A stretch of 30,649 nucleotides of DNA from a virus. A program made the translations under genes and the position numbers. Shown piece after piece: positions 27,698 to 30,649 of the stretch (its first letter is position 1; every line of letters starts with the position of its first letter). Location of the stretch: positions 1-30,649 of IMG/VR virus record IMGVR_UViG_3300004807_000080, one strand, 5' to 3'. A model generated the notes under the pieces. The model saw only the letters and a program-made list of their open reading frames with translations, was not told the DNA's origin and made no database searches.

Positions 27698-27726
27698 TTG
27701 ACAAGCAACATTAAAAGCGTTAAACT
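27698..27726 (+). promoter_or_regulatory. internal promoter for the ERF-SSB genes
   Basis: A perfect TTGACA (27698-27703), a 17-bp spacer and TAAACT (27721-27726). It starts right after the YqaJ stop and gives the downstream genes their own transcript. Confidence 0.7.
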
Positions 27727-27755
27727 AACAAAACAAACAAAGAAAAGGAATAATT

Positions 27756-28418
27756 ATGCAAAGCGAATCAATTAACGAATTGGTTACAGCATTGGTAGCT
27801 GCACAAGCGGAGTTTTCTGCCGTGCCTAAGGGTTCGGTTAATCCGTTCTTTAAGAGCACGTATGCAGCATTGCCGGATGTTGTGGCTACTGCTGGACCAG
27901 TTCTTGCAAAGTATGGATTGGCTGTTAGTCAATTCATTACATACGATGAAAATGGTAATGATGCATTGATTACACATTTACTACACACGTCTGGTCAGTA
28001 CATGGCCTACTCTATGAAGTTGCACATGGTCAAAGATGATCCAATGTCGCAGGGTTCGGCTACGACGTATGCTCGTCGCTATGCCTATATGGCCTGCCTT
28101 GGGCTCGTTGCAGACTCTGATGATGACGGCGTTGCAGCAAGTACGCCAGCATCAAATGCAACTCAACAAAGTCTTAGCCAGAAGGTTGCTTCGGCTGCAT
28201 CTGCACCTCGATCATCGGGTGGCAGTGGAAAGTCAGCAACTGAAAGTCAGGTTAGGGCCATTTGGGCAATTACACACAAGAGCCTAGAATGGAATGATTT
28301 ACAAATGTTTGATAAAATTGAAGAGTTAACTGGTAACAAAGTTGCTTCATTGGAGAGTTTGACCATGGACGAAGCAAAGATTGTTATTGAGAAACTGAAA
28401 GAACTACAAGGAGCATAA
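27756..28418 (+). CDS. ERF-family single-strand annealing protein
   Basis: This 220-residue protein has the ERF signature: NPFFKSTYAALPDV near the N-terminus and GSATTYARRYAYMACLGLVADSDDDG in the middle. A low-complexity linker and a C-terminal helical domain follow. ERF proteins form rings that anneal complementary single strands. With YqaJ and SSB it makes a complete exonuclease-annealase set. AAAAGGAATAATT precedes the ATG. Confidence 0.9.
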   Translation: MQSESINELVTALVAAQAEFSAVPKGSVNPFFKSTYAALPDVVATAGPVLAKYGLAVSQFITYDENGNDALITHLLHTSGQYMAYSMKLHMVKDDPMSQGSATTYARRYAYMACLGLVADSDDDGVAASTPASNATQQSLSQKVASAASAPRSSGGSGKSATESQVRAIWAITHKSLEWNDLQMFDKIEELTGNKVASLESLTMDEAKIVIEKLKELQGA

Positions 28419-28420
28419 AA

Positions 28421-28816
28421 ATGTCAACATCAATTACAATTATCGGTAACATCACTCGAGATCCAGAGCTCAGTTTTTCTAATGACGGTTTGGCTTATAT
28501 TCGTTTCGGTGTTGCTGACACATACAAAGACAAGTCAGGAACAGAATCAACATCTTTCTATGACGTTGTAGCCTTTGACTCAGTAGCAACAAACATTGCT
28601 GAGAGTCTTGTAAAGGGTTCACGCGTAGTTATCGTTGGTCGTCTTTCACTTAAAGACTTTGAGCGCAAGGACGGAACTAAGGGTACAGCAGGAGAAATCG
28701 TTGCTGACACCGTTGCTGCCGATCTTCGTTGGGCAACTGCAAAGATTACCCGTAACGAAAAGAAGGAATCAGCAATGAGCGGTTCAGGTTCATCAAAGGG
28801 TTTTGACAACTTCTAA
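28421..28816 (+). CDS. ssb: single-stranded DNA-binding protein
   Basis: This 131-residue protein has an OB-fold: SITIIGNITRDPELSFSNDG, a central VADTYKDKSGTESTSFYDVVAF and VKGSRVVIVGRLSLKDFERKDG, which are the standard SSB blocks. A flexible tail ends in GFDNF, a short version of the acidic-aromatic tip that recruits partners. It starts two bases after the ERF stop, and its end overlaps the next gene as TAATG. Confidence 0.92.
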   Translation: MSTSITIIGNITRDPELSFSNDGLAYIRFGVADTYKDKSGTESTSFYDVVAFDSVATNIAESLVKGSRVVIVGRLSLKDFERKDGTKGTAGEIVADTVAADLRWATAKITRNEKKESAMSGSGSSKGFDNF

Positions 28817-29184
28817 TGAACAACTCTGCTCCACTCAGTCACGCAAAGATTGAAGAAGCCATGCGTTCGGCCATCTCCACTATGGAGAGGCTGACGCAAG
28901 ACTTCACACGTATTTGTGATGATAAAGCTGAGGCAGAAGAGCGGTATAAGACCGCTTATGCTCAGGCAAGAATTGAAGAGCGGCTGCATGCTGATGTTGA
29001 AGGCAGGAAACTGACCGTTGACATGGCTGATGATTACGCTCGGGTGGCAACAAAAGCAGAACTACGTTCTCTTACAGCAATGGAAGCAAAGCACGATGCT
29101 TGTCGTCAAGCGTTGCTTACAGTCCGAGCACAACTTGAGGGCTTTAGAAGCCTGCTTGCCTCATACAGAGAGATAGGAGCATAA
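28816..29184 (+). CDS. helical phage protein beside ssb
   Basis: A 122-residue, entirely helical protein with two long coiled-coil stretches (SAISTMERLTQDFTRICDDK; AKHDACRQALLTVRAQLEGF). Proteins of this shape are common next to phage recombination genes and have no assigned activity that I know of. The start is a TAATG overlap with ssb, the end a TAATG overlap with the next gene. Confidence 0.6.
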   Translation: MNNSAPLSHAKIEEAMRSAISTMERLTQDFTRICDDKAEAEERYKTAYAQARIEERLHADVEGRKLTVDMADDYARVATKAELRSLTAMEAKHDACRQALLTVRAQLEGFRSLLASYREIGA

Positions 29185-29342
29185 TGTCTACGTACGATGA
29201 CGCTTTGACTCACTACACCGAAGAACTTCTTATTCGTGTTAGGGAACTAACCGCAGAGAACGAACGGATGCACAGTCAACTGTCGGAAGCACATCGCCAG
29301 ATTGCACTTCTGGAAGAACAACTGGTACATTATTACCTGTGA
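29184..29342 (+). CDS. 52-residue coiled-coil protein
   Basis: MSTYDDALTHYTEELLIRVR, then ELTAENERMHSQLSEAHRQI and ALLEEQLVHYYL: a leucine-heptad coiled coil, probably a dimer. The start overlaps the previous stop as TAATG and the end overlaps the HNH start as GTGA. Confidence 0.6.
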   Translation: MSTYDDALTHYTEELLIRVRELTAENERMHSQLSEAHRQIALLEEQLVHYYL

Positions 29343-29731
29343 AAAGACGCAAACCATTGCAGACTAAAAAGGGGCTCGTATCGCGAGCCCCTTTAGTCGT
29401 TAGATCAGCCTTAAAAGCAAAGAATGGGCTTACAGCTCGTACAAAGCTGAAGCCCAGGTCGGATAGAATGAAAAAGATTTACGAAGAACGTAGACCCTTT
29501 GTAGAAGAAATGTTAAAGAATTTTCCAGTTTGTCAAATTTACTGGGACGAAGAATGTTTTGAAGTAGCCGTTGATGTGCACGAAGTAAAAGCTCGATCTG
29601 TTGGTGGAAAGATTGTTGGCGATGATCCAAGTAATTACAAAACGGTCTGTCGCTACTGCCACACCATGATAGGATTATATCCAAAGATTGCACAACAAAG
29701 AGGATTTATTAAGTGGTCGTGGGAAGAATAG
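29339..29731 (+). CDS. HNH endonuclease-like protein
   Basis: This 130-residue protein has a basic N-terminal half (RRKPLQTKKG; TKLKPRSDRMKK) followed by an HNH core: VCQIYWDEEC, DVHEVKARSVGGK, NYKTVCRYCHTMIG. The first His of the motif is in DVHE, the Asn in SNYK and the last His in CHTM, with Cys knuckles for a structural zinc. In a recombination operon it may process branched DNA. The start is GTG at 29339. A strong hairpin lies within codons 9-20. Confidence 0.75.
   Translation: MKRRKPLQTKKGLVSRAPLVVRSALKAKNGLTARTKLKPRSDRMKKIYEERRPFVEEMLKNFPVCQIYWDEECFEVAVDVHEVKARSVGGKIVGDDPSNYKTVCRYCHTMIGLYPKIAQQRGFIKWSWEE
29362..29398. terminator. strong hairpin inside the HNH gene
   Basis: AAAGGGGCTCG (29368-29378) pairs perfectly with CGAGCCCCTTT (29384-29394), and GACT/AGTC extends the stem past a small A bulge. 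On the minus strand the stem is followed by TTTTTAGTC, a terminator-like tail; on the plus strand there is no T tract. It might block leftward read-through or hold back HNH translation. Confidence 0.5.
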
Positions 29732-29880
29732 TGATTAGACATTACGTACAGATTGAAATAGTAAAGGGAAAATTCATATCAACATGCACCTGCGGGTGGA
29801 GTTGCAAGGATACGAAGCGCCCTTTTGCGTTATCTAATTCTCATCTTCATGTCGCTGGGGGCTTTAACCCTAAGGATTAG
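29731..29880 (+). CDS. 49-residue C2H2-like zinc protein
   Basis: A GTG start in a TAGTG overlap with the HNH stop. The sequence contains STCTCGWSCKD and SNSHLHVAGG: two or three cysteines and two histidines spaced like the short CTCGWxx...HxxxH proteins common in actinophages. No function is assigned. Confidence 0.65.
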   Translation: MIRHYVQIEIVKGKFISTCTCGWSCKDTKRPFALSNSHLHVAGGFNPKD

Positions 29881-29881
29881 A

Positions 29882-30208
29882 GTGTCGGACTATTTGTCTT
29901 ATAACGAATTTGAATTACTAGATTTTCTGATAGCCCTACAAAGATCAAGACCAGAGTTTTATGAATACTCTGCTTGCACAAATGAAAAGATGGATACCTT
30001 TTTCCCTGGTCAAGGTCAATCATCTTTAATGCGTGAAGCTATAGACATTTGTTTTACGTGCCCAGTGCAAAAAGAATGTCACGAATATGCGGTTGATAAC
30101 CGAATAGAACATGGTGTGTGGGGCGGATCAAGTGCAGACCAACGCAGATTGTGGTTTAAATACGACGTAAGCGTTGAAGACGCCTGGGAAGATCTACTCT
30201 TCGAATAG
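29882..30208 (+). CDS. second WhiB-family regulator
   Basis: In this 108-residue protein, cysteines C32, C57, C60 and C66 (SACTNE; CFTCPVQKEC) form the iron-sulfur site, and GVWGG (78-82) is the sigma-contact turn. It is compact, closer to classic WhiB length than the other copy. The GTG at 29882 lies one base after the preceding stop and was preferred to an in-frame ATG at 29825 inside the upstream gene. It is the last rightward gene and overlaps the convergent 30194 gene by 15 bases. Confidence 0.88.
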   Translation: MSDYLSYNEFELLDFLIALQRSRPEFYEYSACTNEKMDTFFPGQGQSSLMREAIDICFTCPVQKECHEYAVDNRIEHGVWGGSSADQRRLWFKYDVSVEDAWEDLLFE

Positions 30209-30430
30209 GGACATCTTTGTTGTTCCCTTTTCAATCCTACGCAATTTTGGAATCATTCTTTTACCCGTAGGTGATTCAAAGCACCAAGCGTGCATTCCGT
30301 AGCGGTCTTCCATAAAGTGTGCAAGCTCATCACAGACTGGGCATGGTAGCCACACCCAGTCTGGATAGCGTTCCATCATTTCATTGATAGGTGTTGCCCC
30401 TTCGGGCAACCTAAACTTCTTTGGTGTCAT
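30194..30430 (-). CDS. small zinc-ribbon-like protein
   Basis: A 78-residue protein with WLPCPVCDELAHFM and later HAWCFESPTGKRM. CxxC plus a later His/Cys indicates a probable metal site, with a basic C-terminal part. The ATG overlaps the metallophosphoesterase stop as TAATG, and the end overlaps the WhiB gene. No family is recognised. Confidence 0.6.
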   Translation of the reverse strand: MTPKKFRLPEGATPINEMMERYPDWVWLPCPVCDELAHFMEDRYGMHAWCFESPTGKRMIPKLRRIEKGTTKMSLFEE

Positions 30431-30648
30431 TACAAAATGGCTAGGTCAGACCAACCAAATGGTCCACACTGCGTACCAATAAGCATTGTAAGCATGCCTG
30501 GTGGGCAACTTTTACCTGATGTTTCAGTAAACCAACCTGATCCACCGTCAGCTGCCGGAGACATAAATACCTGTCGCCCTGTTGCTGATGAGGACACAAA
30601 GTGGTGCAAGTGACCGCAGAAAAGAATCTTTGCTTGTCCAATAGGCAG
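30430..30648 (-). CDS. metallophosphoesterase, C-terminal part (5' end outside the window)
   Basis: The frame is open to the right edge; 72 residues are visible. ILFCGHLHHFVSSSATGRQ contains the GHxH metal-binding motif that closes the active site of calcineurin-like phosphoesterases. It is followed by strands ending GPFGWSDLAIL. Phage members include SbcD-like nucleases and nucleotide phosphatases; the metal ligands needed to choose between them lie outside. A different frame here (30441-30641) has no recognisable motif. Confidence 0.8.
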   Translation of the reverse strand: MPIGQAKILFCGHLHHFVSSSATGRQVFMSPAADGGSGWFTETSGKSCPPGMLTMLIGTQCGPFGWSDLAIL

Positions 30649-30649
30649 C

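Noticed and set aside
30441-30641. Leftward 66-codon frame at the right edge
   Set aside because: The neighbouring frame continues to the window edge and carries a clear GHLHHF metallophosphoesterase motif, so this one is a shadow.

Overview
The window looks like one stretch of a tailed-phage (or prophage-like) genome from an actinobacterial host. Two WhiB-like iron-sulfur regulators, an Rpf-type muralytic domain, a proteasome/HslV-type peptidase, several probable leaderless promoters and the dense packing of very short genes all point that way. Base composition is clearly A+T-leaning, unlike Streptomyces or Mycobacterium phages, so a low-GC actinobacterium (for example a freshwater lineage) is a plausible host; this is inference. 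No capsid, tail, portal, large terminase or DNA polymerase gene is visible, so this is the replication, recombination and accessory part of the genome. No tRNA, rRNA, CRISPR array or insertion sequence was recognised.

Layout. 1-2.5 kb: the C-terminal part of a cytosine-5 DNA methyltransferase, a GIY-YIG domain protein, and a leftward glycosyltransferase pair. 2.5-7 kb: a G-rich minisatellite, then rightward short cassettes of small genes, mostly ended by strong hairpins and preceded by similar ribosome-binding leaders. 7.2-9.4 kb: a leftward AAA+ ATPase plus VWA-domain protein pair. 9.8-12.1 kb: two rightward operons of very small genes. 12.1-12.8 kb: non-coding DNA rich in repeats. 17.5 back to 12.8 kb: one leftward array of 24 small overlapping genes, including tiny single-span membrane peptides, small metal-ribbon proteins, a GroES, a pyrimidine-dimer-glycosylase-like protein and a 2OG-Fe(II) oxygenase. 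17.8-19.2 kb: a rightward operon headed by an Rpf-like protein. 25.3 back to 19.3 kb: a leftward replication operon (SNF2/HARP-type helicase, winged-helix replication protein, DnaB-N/RepA-like helicase, HslV-like peptidase, WhiB, possible small terminase). 25.4-30.2 kb: a rightward recombination operon (RecA, LexA-type DNA-binding domain, YqaJ nuclease, ERF annealase, SSB, HNH nuclease, WhiB). The right edge cuts a leftward metallophosphoesterase.

The two large operons diverge from a 101-bp region at 25332-25432. Each promoter there has a -35/-10 pair with a 17-bp spacer, and the recA spacer carries a Gram-positive/actinobacterial SOS box (GAAC-N4-GTTC). The gene after recA is a LexA DNA-binding domain without its protease half, so replication and recombination may be tied to DNA damage. 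The small-gene half has two unexplained repeat families. One is a tripartite element of about 38 bp in seven same-strand copies between 4975 and 12325. The other is a GTTAC-N6-GTAAC dyad. Both sit just upstream of promoters or in intergenic DNA, and look like binding sites of a phage control system.
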